DNA of 27,012 nt from an uncultured Eubacteriales bacterium (GTDB taxonomy: Bacteria; Bacillota; Clostridia; Oscillospirales; Oscillospiraceae), in NCBI GenBank assembly GCA_900544295.1, contig UQUO01000026.1:1-27012 (forward strand), in the 5' to 3' direction. The notes under the pieces are model-generated. The model was not told the origin of the DNA. It worked only from the letters and a program-made list of their open reading frames with translations, and did no database searches. Shown here one piece after another: positions 16,455 to 24,615 of the stretch (its first letter is position 1; the number at the start of each line of letters is the position of its first letter). The position numbers and the translations under genes are program-made.

Positions 16455-17665
16455 CAGTCTCCGCCTCCTTCCCCGGCGGGCACGCTGTCGTAGATCATGG
16501 CCCCCGCCTTTATCACCGCTCCGGCGCCTATCTCGACGCCCGGGCCGCAGGTCGCGACGTTCCACTCCTCGGAGCCGTCCGGCTCGGAGCCGACCTTCGC
16601 GCCCGCGTGGACCACGGTGTTCTCGCCAATGATGGCGTATTTGACCTCGGCCCCGTCCTCAACGACGGCGCCCGGCATGAGGATGCTGTAAACGACGTTT
16701 GCGCCCTTGCCCACGCGCACTGAGCTCGAAAGGACGCTGTTCTCCACTCGGCCCTCTATCTCGCAGCCCTCGGTCACGATGGAATGGACTATCTTAGAGT
16801 CCGGCCCCGCATAGTGCGGCGGCTTTATGGGGCTCTTGGAGCGGATAGGCCAGTCCGGGTCGTAGAGGTTTATGAGCGTCGGCGAGAGCATATCCATGTT
16901 CGCATCCCAGAGGCTCACGATGGTGCCGACGTCACGCCAGTAGCCCGCGAAGCGGTAGGGCCACAGCTTCTGCCCGTCGGCGAGCATCTTCGGGATGATG
17001 TTCTTGCCGAAGTCCTTGGAGGAGTTCGGGTCGGCCTCGTCCGCAATGAGGTACTCGCGCAGCTTCTTCCAATTGAAAATGTAGATGCCCATGGAGGCGA
17101 GGTCCGATTTCGGCTGCTTGGGCTTCTCCTCGAATTCGTTTATGAAGCCGTCCTCGCCCGTGGAGAGGATGCCGAAACGCGAGGCCTCCTCCATCGAGAC
17201 CTGGATGACGGCTATGGTGCAGTCCGCGCCGTTTTCCACGTGCTGCCTGAGCATGTCGGAGTAATCCATTTTATAGATGTGGTCTCCGGAGAGGATGAGC
17301 ACGTTTTCGGGCTCGTAGTTCTCGATGAAGGCGATATTCTGGTAGATAGCGTTGGCCGTGCCGGAGAACCAGGAGCCCTTCTCCCCCGCGCTCTGGTACG
17401 GAGGCAGGATAAAAACGCCGCCGTCGGAGCTGTCGAGGTCATAGGCCTGGCCGCTGCCTATGTAGCTGTTGAGCTGAAGCGGCCTGTACTGTGTGAGCAC
17501 GCCTACCACGTCTATGCCAGAATTCGCGCAGTTGGACAGCGGGAAGTCTATGATGCGGTATTTCCCGCCAAAGGGAACGCTGGGCTTTGCCACGTCCTTC
17601 GTGAGCGCGTAGAGCCTCGAACCCTGCCCACCCGCGAGGAGCATCGCAATGCATTTTCTGTTCAC
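16454..17665 (-). CDS. glgC: Glucose-1-phosphate adenylyltransferase (ADP-glucose pyrophosphorylase)
   Basis: 403 aa from a GTG at 17665. That start is preferred over the ATG at 17683 because an AGGGGGG site lies exactly six bases before it, inside the longer frame, and the protein then begins [15 protein letters not shown] as family members do. It makes ADP-glucose from glucose 1-phosphate and ATP, the committed step of bacterial glycogen synthesis. Motifs include '[16 protein letters not shown]', '[19 protein letters not shown]', the catalytic '[11 protein letters not shown]' and sugar-phosphate site '[19 protein letters not shown]', followed by a beta-helix C-terminus. It lies 59 bp after pth and overlaps glgD by one base. 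Confidence 0.96.
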   Translation of the reverse strand: MNRKCIAMLLAGGQGSRLYALTKDVAKPSVPFGGKYRIIDFPLSNCANSGIDVVGVLTQYRPLQLNSYIGSGQAYDLDSSDGGVFILPPYQSAGEKGSWFSGTANAIYQNIAFIENYEPENVLILSGDHIYKMDYSDMLRQHVENGADCTIAVIQVSMEEASRFGILSTGEDGFINEFEEKPKQPKSDLASMGIYIFNWKKLREYLIADEADPNSSKDFGKNIIPKMLADGQKLWPYRFAGYWRDVGTIVSLWDANMDMLSPTLINLYDPDWPIRSKSPIKPPHYAGPDSKIVHSIVTEGCEIEGRVENSVLSSSVRVGKGANVVYSILMPGAVVEDGAEVKYAIIGENTVVHAGAKVGSEPDGSEEWNVATCGPGVEIGAGAVIKAGAMIYDSVPAGEGGGD

Positions 17666-17671
17666 ACATTT

Positions 17672-17678
17672 CCCCCCT
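17672..17678 (-). promoter_or_regulatory. Ribosome-binding site supporting the GTG start of glgC
   Basis: Minus-strand AGGGGGG with a six-base spacer to the GTG at 17665. If the upstream ATG (17683) were used, this site would fall inside the coding region with no comparable site before the ATG. Confidence 0.65.
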
Positions 17679-17724
17679 GACATTTGGCGCAGCCCGGGTC
17701 TGCCCCGGGTGTGCGCGGATATTG

Positions 17725-18321
17725 CTAGGCTTTGCGGTTATATCTGCTCATGGCCCGCTCCGGGCCTTCGGTCACGTAACATTCCGCGGCTTCCGCCGCG
17801 CGCTTCGCGGCGTCCGCAAGGAGCTCCGCGTCCTTCCCCTTCGGCACGCCGAGGACCCAATCCGCCGTGTCGTAATCCGGGTGCGGCGGCTCGCCCACGC
17901 CCAGGCGCACGCGCGGGAACTGGTCGGTGCCCAGGGCGGCGATGACGCTCTTCAGGCCGTTGTGCCCGCCCGCGCTGCCGCCCGTGCGTATGCGCAGGCT
18001 GCCCGGCGTCAGGGCCATCTCGTCTGAAAAGACGATTATCCGCTCCGGCGGCACCTTGTAAAACTTCGCCGCCGGGCCTACGGCCTCGCCGGAGAGGTTC
18101 ATAAGCGTCTGCGGCAGCATCAGCAGGACCTTCTGCCCGCCGAGCTCCGCAGTCGCGGTCAGCGCGCGCCAGCGCGCGCGGTTTATCTTGACGCCGAGCT
18201 TCTTCGCAAGGGCCTCGCCCGCCATGAAGCCGGCGTTGTGCCGCGTGCCCGCATACTTCGGGCCGGGGTTTCCCAGGAAGACGAGTATCCAGCTCGCGCC
18301 GCCCCTCGCTCCGAACAGCAT
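17725..18321 (-). CDS. pth: Peptidyl-tRNA hydrolase
   Basis: 198 aa. It cleaves peptidyl-tRNA released from stalled ribosomes. The family pattern is clear: '[20 protein letters not shown]' carries the catalytic-site Asn18 and His28 (equivalents of Asn10/His20 in E. coli), '[15 protein letters not shown]' holds the conserved Asp, and '[17 protein letters not shown]' the substrate-clamping Asn. The N-terminus is about eight residues longer than usual. The ATG at 18321 is one base after the prs stop, with no strong ribosome-binding site, so translation probably re-initiates from prs. The prs-pth pairing is common in Firmicutes. Confidence in the function is high, in the exact start moderate. Confidence 0.95.
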   Translation of the reverse strand: MLFGARGGASWILVFLGNPGPKYAGTRHNAGFMAGEALAKKLGVKINRARWRALTATAELGGQKVLLMLPQTLMNLSGEAVGPAAKFYKVPPERIIVFSDEMALTPGSLRIRTGGSAGGHNGLKSVIAALGTDQFPRVRLGVGEPPHPDYDTADWVLGVPKGKDAELLADAAKRAAEAAECYVTEGPERAMSRYNRKA

Positions 18322-18322
18322 C

Positions 18323-19285
18323 TCAGTCGAAGAGCGAGGAGATGGAGACTTCCTCGTAGATGCGCTCTATCGCCTCGGCGAATATGGGCGCGACGGAGAG
18401 ATAGCGTATCTTGCCGCACTGGGGCTTGTCCTTCGGATAGGGGATGGTGTCGAGGAGGATGAGCTCCTTGATGGGGCTCTTCTCTATCCTCTCAAGGGCG
18501 GGGCCGGAGAGCACGCCGTGCGAGGCGCAGGCATATATCTCCTTCGCGCCGCCGATGTCCACGAGGGCGTCCGCCGCGTGGCAGAGGCTGCCCGCGGTAT
18601 CGACCATGTCGTCGAGCAGGATGACGTTCTTGCCGCGCACGTCGCCTATTATATTCATGACCTCGGAGGAATTTGCCTTCTGGCGGCGCTTGTCAACGAT
18701 GGCGAGCGGCATATCCAGCTTCTGCGCGAAGGCGCGGGCGCGCGCGACGCTGCCCACGTCCGGCGAGACGACCATGAAGTCCCCGTTGCCGCGGCCGAAC
18801 TGCTTAAGATAGTAGTTGCCGAGGATGGGCGCTCCGAAGAGGTTATCGACCGGGATATCAAAGAAGCCCTGGATCTGGGCGGCGTGGAGGTCCATGGTGA
18901 GGACGCGGTCCGCGCCGGCCTCGGTGATGAGGTTGGCTACGAGCTTGGCGGAGATGGGGTCGCGGCTCTTGGCCTTGCGGTCCTGCCGCGCATAGCCGAA
19001 GTACGGGATGACGGCGGTGATGCGCCCGGCGGAGGCGCGCTTCATCGCGTCGATCATGACGAGCAGCTCCATGAGGCTGTCGTTCACGGGCTTGCAGGTG
19101 GACTGGACTATAAAGGCGTCCGCGCCGCGCACCGGCTCTCTGAGCTCAAGCGAGACTTCCCCGTCAGCAAAGGCGGAGACCTTGCAGTCGCCGAGCTTCT
19201 TGCTCAGCCGGTCGCAGATGGCCTGGGCAAGGGGGACGTTGGAGTTGCCGGCGAACACCTTTACCTCTTTACCGTGTGAGATCAA
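18323..19285 (-). CDS. prs: Ribose-phosphate pyrophosphokinase (PRPP synthetase)
   Basis: 320 aa, normal class I length. It transfers pyrophosphate from ATP to ribose 5-phosphate to make PRPP for nucleotide, His, Trp and NAD synthesis. Motifs are 'VFAGNSNVPLAQAI' at the N-terminus, 'PYFGYARQDRKAKSRDPISA' (ATP loop), 'MDLHAAQIQGFFDIPVDNL' (metal and ATP binding) and 'LLDDMVDTAGS' (PRPP loop). It starts with TTG at 19285, preceded by a GAGAGG-type site about nine bases away. The resulting MISHGKEVK N-terminus matches the family, which supports this start. It is the first gene of the run prs-pth-glgC-glgD-glgP and is led by an extended -10 promoter. Confidence 0.97.
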   Translation of the reverse strand: MISHGKEVKVFAGNSNVPLAQAICDRLSKKLGDCKVSAFADGEVSLELREPVRGADAFIVQSTCKPVNDSLMELLVMIDAMKRASAGRITAVIPYFGYARQDRKAKSRDPISAKLVANLITEAGADRVLTMDLHAAQIQGFFDIPVDNLFGAPILGNYYLKQFGRGNGDFMVVSPDVGSVARARAFAQKLDMPLAIVDKRRQKANSSEVMNIIGDVRGKNVILLDDMVDTAGSLCHAADALVDIGGAKEIYACASHGVLSGPALERIEKSPIKELILLDTIPYPKDKPQCGKIRYLSVAPIFAEAIERIYEEVSISSLFD

Positions 19286-19333
19286 TTCAATCTTCCTCTC
19301 TCTCTTGCTGGGTCGTGGACCCGCTCCGCTGAC

Positions 19334-19342
19334 ATTATACCA
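19334..19342 (-). promoter_or_regulatory. Extended -10 promoter of prs
   Basis: Minus-strand TG-G-TATAAT (TATAAT at 19334-19339), giving a leader of about 40 bases to the TTG at 19285. The -35 region is AT-rich and not close to consensus. It likely drives prs-pth and may read into glgCDP, as no terminator is seen between pth and glgC. Confidence 0.7.
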
Positions 19343-19418
19343 AATGCTTCACAAAAATAATAGATGGGAAAAGAAGTTTTTTCTGGCCCGGCCTGAATTT
19401 CCCTGAAATCGTCCCGTG

Positions 19419-19466
19419 AAAAAGCAGGCCGGGCAGCCCTGAAACGGCCGCCCGGTCTGCCTTTTT
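19419..19466 (-). terminator. Terminator downstream of the unknown membrane-anchored gene
   Basis: GCAGGCCGGGC (19424-19434) pairs with GCCCGGTCTGC (19450-19460) with one G-T pair, flanked by A5 and T5 tracts, so it can act in both directions. The left arm is also perfectly complementary to GCCCGGCCTG at 19386-19395, giving a possible alternative fold. Confidence 0.8.
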
Positions 19467-19532
19467 GCTCTGTTGTCGTATGCTCACGGCCATCCCGCCG
19501 GCCTCCATCGGGCGGCGATGACGCGATGCGCG

Positions 19533-20183
19533 CTATTCCTCTGTCACCAGCCAGGCGTGCTCTGCCACGCCGTTGTCCCAGACGCTTCGGCAGACATATA
19601 CGCAGTCCAGCTCCGGCTCATAAATGCGGTAACTCCCGCCGTGCTTCTCGAGCGGGACCTCCGTCCCGTACGCTGCCGGAGGCAGCAGCGTCGTGCCGTC
19701 GTCCCAGGGATGCTGCGGCAGCTTCTCCGCGGTTTCGATCGAAAGACGGTAGACAGAGACGCTTCGGGGCCCCTTGTCCAGCCCGCCCTGAGAGCAGGAT
19801 ATGGAGAGATATTCCGTTTCCAGCGGGGCATAGATCACGCAATGGGCGTATTCCGGCATGAAGAGCATGCCGATATATTCAAGCGAGGGGACGTAGTAGG
19901 AGCCAGCCTCGCCCTGAGCGTCGAAAAGCAGGTCGGCGCCGGTGCAGATGTTCACAAAGGGCCTGTCCCCGCCGTAATATTCAGAATACGCATAGTCCGG
20001 CTGCGGCTCGTCCTCTACCAGCAGCTCGACATCCGGCCATTCAAAGCACGCCGTCAGCTCCCGCCTGAGCTGATGCGCCGCGAACACCGCGAGCGCAAGC
20101 ACGAGGACAAGCACGGGCGCGGCGATAATTCTGGCTCTTTTTGTCAGTTTTACAGGAGCGGTCACCCGACCTTTCTCCGTCAT
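19533..20183 (-). CDS. Hypothetical single-pass membrane-anchored extracellular protein
   Basis: 216 aa. A basic N-terminus is followed by one hydrophobic segment (about 20-37) that could be a signal anchor, then about 175 residues of acidic, Tyr-rich sequence with several cysteines ('VNICTGADLLF', 'HCVIYAPLE', 'SISCSQGG', 'DCVYVCRSV'). No catalytic motif is recognised. The ATG at 20183 has a weak ribosome-binding site. A GTG at 20165 behind GGAG/AAAGG is a plausible alternative that would shorten the protein by six residues. It is a single-gene unit with its own promoter and terminator, divergent from prfB. The product is probably surface-exposed; the function is unknown. Confidence 0.7.
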   Translation of the reverse strand: MTEKGRVTAPVKLTKRARIIAAPVLVLVLALAVFAAHQLRRELTACFEWPDVELLVEDEPQPDYAYSEYYGGDRPFVNICTGADLLFDAQGEAGSYYVPSLEYIGMLFMPEYAHCVIYAPLETEYLSISCSQGGLDKGPRSVSVYRLSIETAEKLPQHPWDDGTTLLPPAAYGTEVPLEKHGGSYRIYEPELDCVYVCRSVWDNGVAEHAWLVTEE

Positions 20184-20206
20184 TTTTCTGGGTTTGATAC
20201 GCTTTT

Positions 20207-20235
20207 ACTATACCATAAATTGCACAAGCTGTAAA
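20207..20235 (-). promoter_or_regulatory. Sigma-A promoter of the hypothetical protein gene
   Basis: Minus-strand TTTACA (20230-20235), 17-bp spacer, TATAGT (20207-20212), with a TG one base ahead of the -10 (extended -10). It lies divergently, about 70 bp from the prfB promoter. Confidence 0.78.
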
Positions 20236-20304
20236 CAGTGATCCGGTCCGTCGCCGCCTTTCCGCCCCAGCGTCCGGGCAGAGTGCCGGCCGGAAAGTTT
20301 CGTA

Positions 20305-20333
20305 TTTACAAGAGGGGAAGTATTGGATATAAT
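20305..20333 (+). promoter_or_regulatory. Sigma-A promoter of prfB and the downstream envelope/folate genes
   Basis: TTTACA (20305-20310), 17-bp spacer, perfect TATAAT (20328-20333). Transcription would begin near 20340, downstream of an in-frame TTG (20323). This excludes that TTG as start and supports the ATG at 20368. Confidence 0.82.
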
Positions 20334-20367
20334 AGTAGGGCTAATTTTTTGGAAAGCGGTTGAAGAT

Positions 20368-21474
20368 ATGCTTGAATTTGAAGAATATAAGGTCAAACTG
20401 AACAACATGAAGCCCACGCTCGACGGGCTGGGCTCGGCGCTCAAGCTGGACGACGCGCGCTCGGAGATAGCCGAGCTCGAAGCCGAGAGCGCGAAGGAGG
20501 GCTTCTGGAACGACCTGGACAGGAGCCAGAAGGTACAAAAACGCATGAAGCAGCTCCAGCAGAAGTGCGAAAAGTACGAAAAGCTCCAGAGCACCTGGGA
20601 GGACCTCATGACCATCTGCGAGATGGCCCTGGAGGAGAACGACGACTCCATGCTGGGCGAGCTGGAGACGGACTACGCAAAGCTCGAGAGCGAGCTGGAG
20701 GCCATGCGCCTCTCCACCCTGCTCTCCGGAGAGTACGACGCCAACAACGTCATCCTCTCCATCCACCCCGGCGCCGGCGGCACCGAGGCCCAGGACTGGG
20801 CGCAGATGCTCTACCGCATGTACACCCGCTGGGCCGAGCGCCACGGCTTCACCTACACGCTCATGGACTGGCAGGACGGCGAGGAGGCGGGCATCAAGTC
20901 CGCCACCATCAAGATAGAGGGCGAGAACGCCTACGGCTACCTCAAGAGCGAGCACGGCGTCCACCGCCTGGTGCGCATCTCCCCCTTCGACGCCTCGGGC
21001 CGGCGCCAGACCAGCTTCGCCGCCGTCGAGGTCATGCCCGAGATTACGGACACCGGCGACATCGAGCTGCGCGACGAGGACATCAAGATGGACGTTTTCC
21101 GCTCCTCCGGCGCGGGCGGGCAGAAGGTCAACAAGACCTCCTCCGCCGTCCGTCTCACGCACATCCCCACCGGCATCGTCGTCTCCAGCCAGGTCGAGCG
21201 CAGCCACTTCCAGAACCTCGAAAACTGCCGCGAGATGCTCCGCGCCAAGCTCGCGGAGATAAAGGAGCGCGAGCACCTGGAGAAGATATCGGACATCAAG
21301 GGCGTACAGATGAAGATAGACTTCGGCAGCGCCATCCGCAGCTACGTCTTCATGCCCTACACCCTCGCCAAGGACGCGAGGACGGGCTTTGAAAACGGCA
21401 ACATCAACGCGGTCATGGACGGCGACATTGACGGCTTCATAAACGCCTACCTTGCTATGAAAGCGGGCGAGTGA
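20368..21474 (+). CDS. prfB: Peptide chain release factor 2
   Basis: 368 aa from the ATG at 20368. It recognises UGA/UAA stop codons and triggers peptide release. Visible features are an N-terminal coiled-coil domain, the RF2 codon-recognition tripeptide SPF within 'VRISPFDASGRRQTSF', and the universal GGQ loop in 'SSGAGGQKVNKTSS'. The start is fixed by the promoter at 20305-20333. In many bacteria prfB contains an in-frame UGA bypassed by +1 frameshifting near codon 25. Here the equivalent region (about 20437-20448, 'GSALKLDD') reads CTC AAG CTG continuously with no stop, so autoregulation by frameshift is absent. It is the first gene of a long plus-strand run, and the next gene follows with essentially no gap. 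Confidence 0.96.
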   Translation: MLEFEEYKVKLNNMKPTLDGLGSALKLDDARSEIAELEAESAKEGFWNDLDRSQKVQKRMKQLQQKCEKYEKLQSTWEDLMTICEMALEENDDSMLGELETDYAKLESELEAMRLSTLLSGEYDANNVILSIHPGAGGTEAQDWAQMLYRMYTRWAERHGFTYTLMDWQDGEEAGIKSATIKIEGENAYGYLKSEHGVHRLVRISPFDASGRRQTSFAAVEVMPEITDTGDIELRDEDIKMDVFRSSGAGGQKVNKTSSAVRLTHIPTGIVVSSQVERSHFQNLENCREMLRAKLAEIKEREHLEKISDIKGVQMKIDFGSAIRSYVFMPYTLAKDARTGFENGNINAVMDGDIDGFINAYLAMKAGE

Positions 21475-21505
21475 TATAGATAAACTGCTTAAATCCCTGC
21501 TGGCG

Positions 21506-22618
21506 GTGCTGCTGTGCGCCTTCTTCGTGCTCATGGGCGGGAGCCTGCACTTCGGCGAGGCGGCCGCCGCAGCCGAGACGGACGGGCCGACGAGGCCGCC
21601 CTCCATGTCCGCCGGGAACGAGACGGACGAGAGCGCCGCGCCCTCCGAGAGCGCCCAGCCCACGCCGACGCCGGAGCCCGAGGTCTTCAACATCAGCTTC
21701 ATCGGGGACATCACCCCAGACGCCGTGCCGTATTACCGGAACTCCTCCGTCGCCTACCAGAACGTGGTCACGGCAGACAACCTCGGCTACGTCTTTGAAA
21801 AGACCATACAGTATTTTGAGGACGACGACTTCACGATGGCGAACTTCGAGTGCGTGCTCTCGGACTACGACGTGCCTGCGGACAAGAACTTCACCTTCCG
21901 CGCCCCGCCCTCGTATGTGGACATCCTCACGCTGGGCAGCGTGGAATTCGTCACCCTCGGCAACAACCACGTCGAGGACTACGGCGAGCAGGGCTACGCG
22001 GACACGAAAGCCACGCTGGACGCCGCGGGCATAGGCTACGCGGGCCGCGACGAGTACACGATATACGAGACGGAATCGGGCCTCAAGATCGGCGTCTACG
22101 CCGTTTCTTTCGGCAAGGTAGCGCAGATACAGGCGGGCATCGCCGCGCTCAAGGAGGCCGGGGCCGAGTTCATCATCGCCGCCCTGCACTGGGGCGACGA
22201 GGGCGCCTATGACGTGAATGCCCTGCAGCTCGAACAGGGCCACGCCGCCATCGACGCTGGCGCCGACGTCGTCTACGGCTCGCACCCGCACACGCTCCAG
22301 CCCATCGAGGTCTACAACGACCACTACATATTCTACTCCATGGGCAACTGGTCCTTCGGCGGCAACACCAACCCCCGCGACAAGGACACCGTCATCGCCA
22401 AGCTGGAGGTCACCCGGGATGTGGACGGCTCCGTCTCCGTGACGAACCTGAAGCTCATCCCCTGCGCCTCTTCCGGCGTTGTGGACGGCAACAACTACCA
22501 GCCCGTCCCCTACGAGGAGGGCAGCGAGGAATATGAACGCACCATCTCGAAACTCGAGGGCAGCTTTACTGGAGCGAACCTCACCATCCCCTACGAATAC
22601 GGCTTCAACGAATACTGA
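21506..22618 (+). CDS. CapA-family (poly-gamma-glutamate capsule type) metallophosphatase-fold protein
   Basis: 370 aa from GTG 21506. A hydrophobic secretion segment is followed by a Pro/Glu/Thr-rich linker and a PGA_cap/CapA domain: 'ISFIGDITPD', 'MANFECVLSD', 'LGNNHVEDYG', 'AALHWGDEGAYD', 'VYGSHPHTLQPIE' and 'YSMGNWSFGG'. These carry the Asp/His/Asn residues of a calcineurin-like metal site. The family is tied to poly-gamma-glutamate or other envelope polymer handling; the actual substrate is unknown. The start is doubtful. In the same frame, ATA at 21476 followed by DKLLKSLLAVLL would give a proper basic signal-peptide N-region, but no ATG/GTG/TTG exists upstream of 21506. It lies between prfB and an LtaS-like gene, presumably in one operon. 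Confidence 0.88.
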   Translation: MLLCAFFVLMGGSLHFGEAAAAAETDGPTRPPSMSAGNETDESAAPSESAQPTPTPEPEVFNISFIGDITPDAVPYYRNSSVAYQNVVTADNLGYVFEKTIQYFEDDDFTMANFECVLSDYDVPADKNFTFRAPPSYVDILTLGSVEFVTLGNNHVEDYGEQGYADTKATLDAAGIGYAGRDEYTIYETESGLKIGVYAVSFGKVAQIQAGIAALKEAGAEFIIAALHWGDEGAYDVNALQLEQGHAAIDAGADVVYGSHPHTLQPIEVYNDHYIFYSMGNWSFGGNTNPRDKDTVIAKLEVTRDVDGSVSVTNLKLIPCASSGVVDGNNYQPVPYEEGSEEYERTISKLEGSFTGANLTIPYEYGFNEY

Positions 22619-24605
22619 GAGAGGGCGCGGCTTTGCGGCCGCGCTGCTCTGCCTGCCCGCCGCGCTGCTCTGGCTGGAGCTGGTCTTCAAGGCCTTCCAC
22701 TCCGGCTTTACGGCGGCGGGCCTGCTCTTTACGGCGCTCTTTTCGCTGGCGGCGGGCTTTTTGCTCTGCTTTTTGGCCGCGCTGGGCGGCGCGCGCTTCT
22801 TCCGCGCGGCGACAGCGGTGTTCCTGGGGCTGCTGGCCCTGTTTTTCGGCATCCACGCGGTGTATCACGACATCTTCAGCGAGTATCTGAGCGTCGGCAT
22901 GCTCGGCGTCGCCGGCGGCGCGCTCACGGGCTACTGGCGGGAGGCCCTGCGGGGCATAGTACGCTGCCTGCCGGAGATACTGCTGATGCTGGCACCCTTC
23001 GTCCTCTGGCTGGTCTTTGGCAAACGCCTCGCGCCGGAGGGCCTGCGCGGGCGGCGAAAGCTGCTGCCGCTCCTGCTCTTCCTGGCCCTCCAGCTGGCCG
23101 CCTCGGCGGGAGTGCGGCTGTGTACGGGCGGGGCCGTGCCGCTCTCGCTCAGCTACGGCGAGGGCTTTGTCATGGACACGGGCGTTGCGAATTTCGGCCT
23201 GCTGACGGCCCAGCGCATAGACGCCGCCCAGGCCCTGGAGGACGCCGCGCGCCTGCGCGAGGCCCGGGAGAGCGCCGCGCCAGCCCCGGAGCCGACGCCC
23301 ACGCCTTTACCCACGCCGACCCCCGCTCCCACGCCCACACCCGAGGTCTTCACCCCCGAGCCGCAGGTGCTTGACATAGACTTTGAGGCGCTCATGGCGA
23401 ATGAGTGGGACAGCAACATCCTCGCCGTCCACGAGTTCGTGTCGCAGTCGGAGCCGAGCTGGACGAACGAGTACACGGGCATGTTCCGCGGCAAGAACCT
23501 CGTCTGGATCTGCGCCGAGAGCTTCTCGACCTGGGCACTGGACGAGGTGCACACGCCCACGCTGTACGCTCTGGCACATTCGGGCTTCGTCTTTGAAAAC
23601 TTCTACTGCCCCATCACCGCCGCCTCGACGACGGGCGGCGAGTTCATAACCCTGACCGGCCTCATGCAGAACAGCTCCAAGCAGTACATGCTCGCCTCCA
23701 AGGGCAGCTACATGCCCTACGCCATGGGCAATGTGCTCAATCCGCTCGGATACACCTCCATCGCCTATCACGGCGGGCAGTACACCTATTACAGCCGCAA
23801 CGAGACCCTGCCGAACCTCGGCTACGAGTTCCGCGCCAACACCCGGGGCATAGAGCTGGACGAGCCCTGGCTGCTGCCCACCTCGGACCTCGACCTCGTG
23901 CGCAACACCGTGGACGACTACATCGGCCGGGGGCCCTTCAACATCTATATAATGTCCATCAGCGGCCACATGGACTACGTCTTCGGCGGCGGGCACGACA
24001 TTTGCAGCCGCTACAAGGACGCGGTGCAGGACCTCACGGACTACACCCGCCCCGCCCAGGCCTATATAGCCAGCCAGATGGATCTCGACCTCGCCGTCGA
24101 ATACCTCATAGACTCCCTCGACGAGGCGGGCATACTGGACGACACGGTCATCGTCATCTCCGCCGACCACTACCCCTACGGCCTGGACCTTGAGGACATA
24201 GAGTCCATCGCCGGCAAGGAGCTAGACCCCGCCTTTGACCTTGAACACTCGACGCTCATCCTCTGGTGCTCAGAGATGGAAGAGCCCGTGTATGTGGACA
24301 AATACTGCGAGAGCAGCGACATCCTGCCGACTCTCCTCAATCTCTTCGGCGTGGAGTTCGACTCCCGCCTGCTCATGGGCCGGGACATACTCTGGGAGGG
24401 CCAGGACTTCGCCGCCTTCCGCAACTACAGCTTCATCTCCGACTACGGGCGCTACAACGCCTCCACCGGCGTCTTCACCCCCGCCGAGGGCGCGCCGGAG
24501 CCGCCGGAGGGCTACGTGCAGGACATGGTGGACGAGATAATGCAGATGTACGCGTATTCCAAGACCATCGTTTACGACAACTACTACGGCAAAGTGTTTG
24601 GATAA
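22533..24605 (+). CDS. LtaS-like phosphoglycerol transferase / sulfatase-fold membrane enzyme
   Basis: 690 aa from ATG 22533. The N-terminal part has about five membrane segments (roughly residues 34-193), then a Pro/Thr-rich linker (about 250-285) and an extracellular alkaline-phosphatase-superfamily domain. Metal and active-site motifs of the LtaS group are visible: '[10 protein letters not shown]', '[14 protein letters not shown]' with the likely nucleophile near Thr366, 'SISGHMDYV' and '[11 protein letters not shown]'. LtaS-type enzymes transfer glycerol phosphate from phosphatidylglycerol to build lipoteichoic acid or related polymers outside the cell. The start is uncertain: this ATG overlaps the CapA gene by 86 bp and the first ~30 residues look like shadow coding, yet no other standard start precedes the first membrane span. 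It is next to CapA, suggesting joint envelope-polymer work. Confidence 0.88.
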   Translation: MNAPSRNSRAALLERTSPSPTNTASTNTERGRGFAAALLCLPAALLWLELVFKAFHSGFTAAGLLFTALFSLAAGFLLCFLAALGGARFFRAATAVFLGLLALFFGIHAVYHDIFSEYLSVGMLGVAGGALTGYWREALRGIVRCLPEILLMLAPFVLWLVFGKRLAPEGLRGRRKLLPLLLFLALQLAASAGVRLCTGGAVPLSLSYGEGFVMDTGVANFGLLTAQRIDAAQALEDAARLREARESAAPAPEPTPTPLPTPTPAPTPTPEVFTPEPQVLDIDFEALMANEWDSNILAVHEFVSQSEPSWTNEYTGMFRGKNLVWICAESFSTWALDEVHTPTLYALAHSGFVFENFYCPITAASTTGGEFITLTGLMQNSSKQYMLASKGSYMPYAMGNVLNPLGYTSIAYHGGQYTYYSRNETLPNLGYEFRANTRGIELDEPWLLPTSDLDLVRNTVDDYIGRGPFNIYIMSISGHMDYVFGGGHDICSRYKDAVQDLTDYTRPAQAYIASQMDLDLAVEYLIDSLDEAGILDDTVIVISADHYPYGLDLEDIESIAGKELDPAFDLEHSTLILWCSEMEEPVYVDKYCESSDILPTLLNLFGVEFDSRLLMGRDILWEGQDFAAFRNYSFISDYGRYNASTGVFTPAEGAPEPPEGYVQDMVDEIMQMYAYSKTIVYDNYYGKVFG

Positions 24606-24609
24606 GGAG
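24604..24609 (+). promoter_or_regulatory. Ribosome-binding site supporting a TTG start for folE
   Basis: AAGGAG overlapping the last bases of the LtaS-like gene's stop codon, six bases before TTG 24616. The next in-frame ATG (24622) would be 12 bases away, which is less favourable. Confidence 0.65.
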
Positions 24610-24615
24610 ACCCAT

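Noticed and set aside
17684..17724. CCCGGG-rich inverted repeats between pth and glgC as a terminator
   Set aside because: No T tract follows the stem, so it is unlikely to stop transcription.
20323..20367. Longer RF2 start at TTG 20323
   Set aside because: The codons overlap the -10 box of the prfB promoter, so they would not be transcribed; the family N-terminus matches the ATG at 20368.
20341..21714. Minus-strand open frame of about 457 codons opposite prfB
   Set aside because: Shadow of prfB; no ribosome-binding site or domain, and it would cross into the CapA gene.
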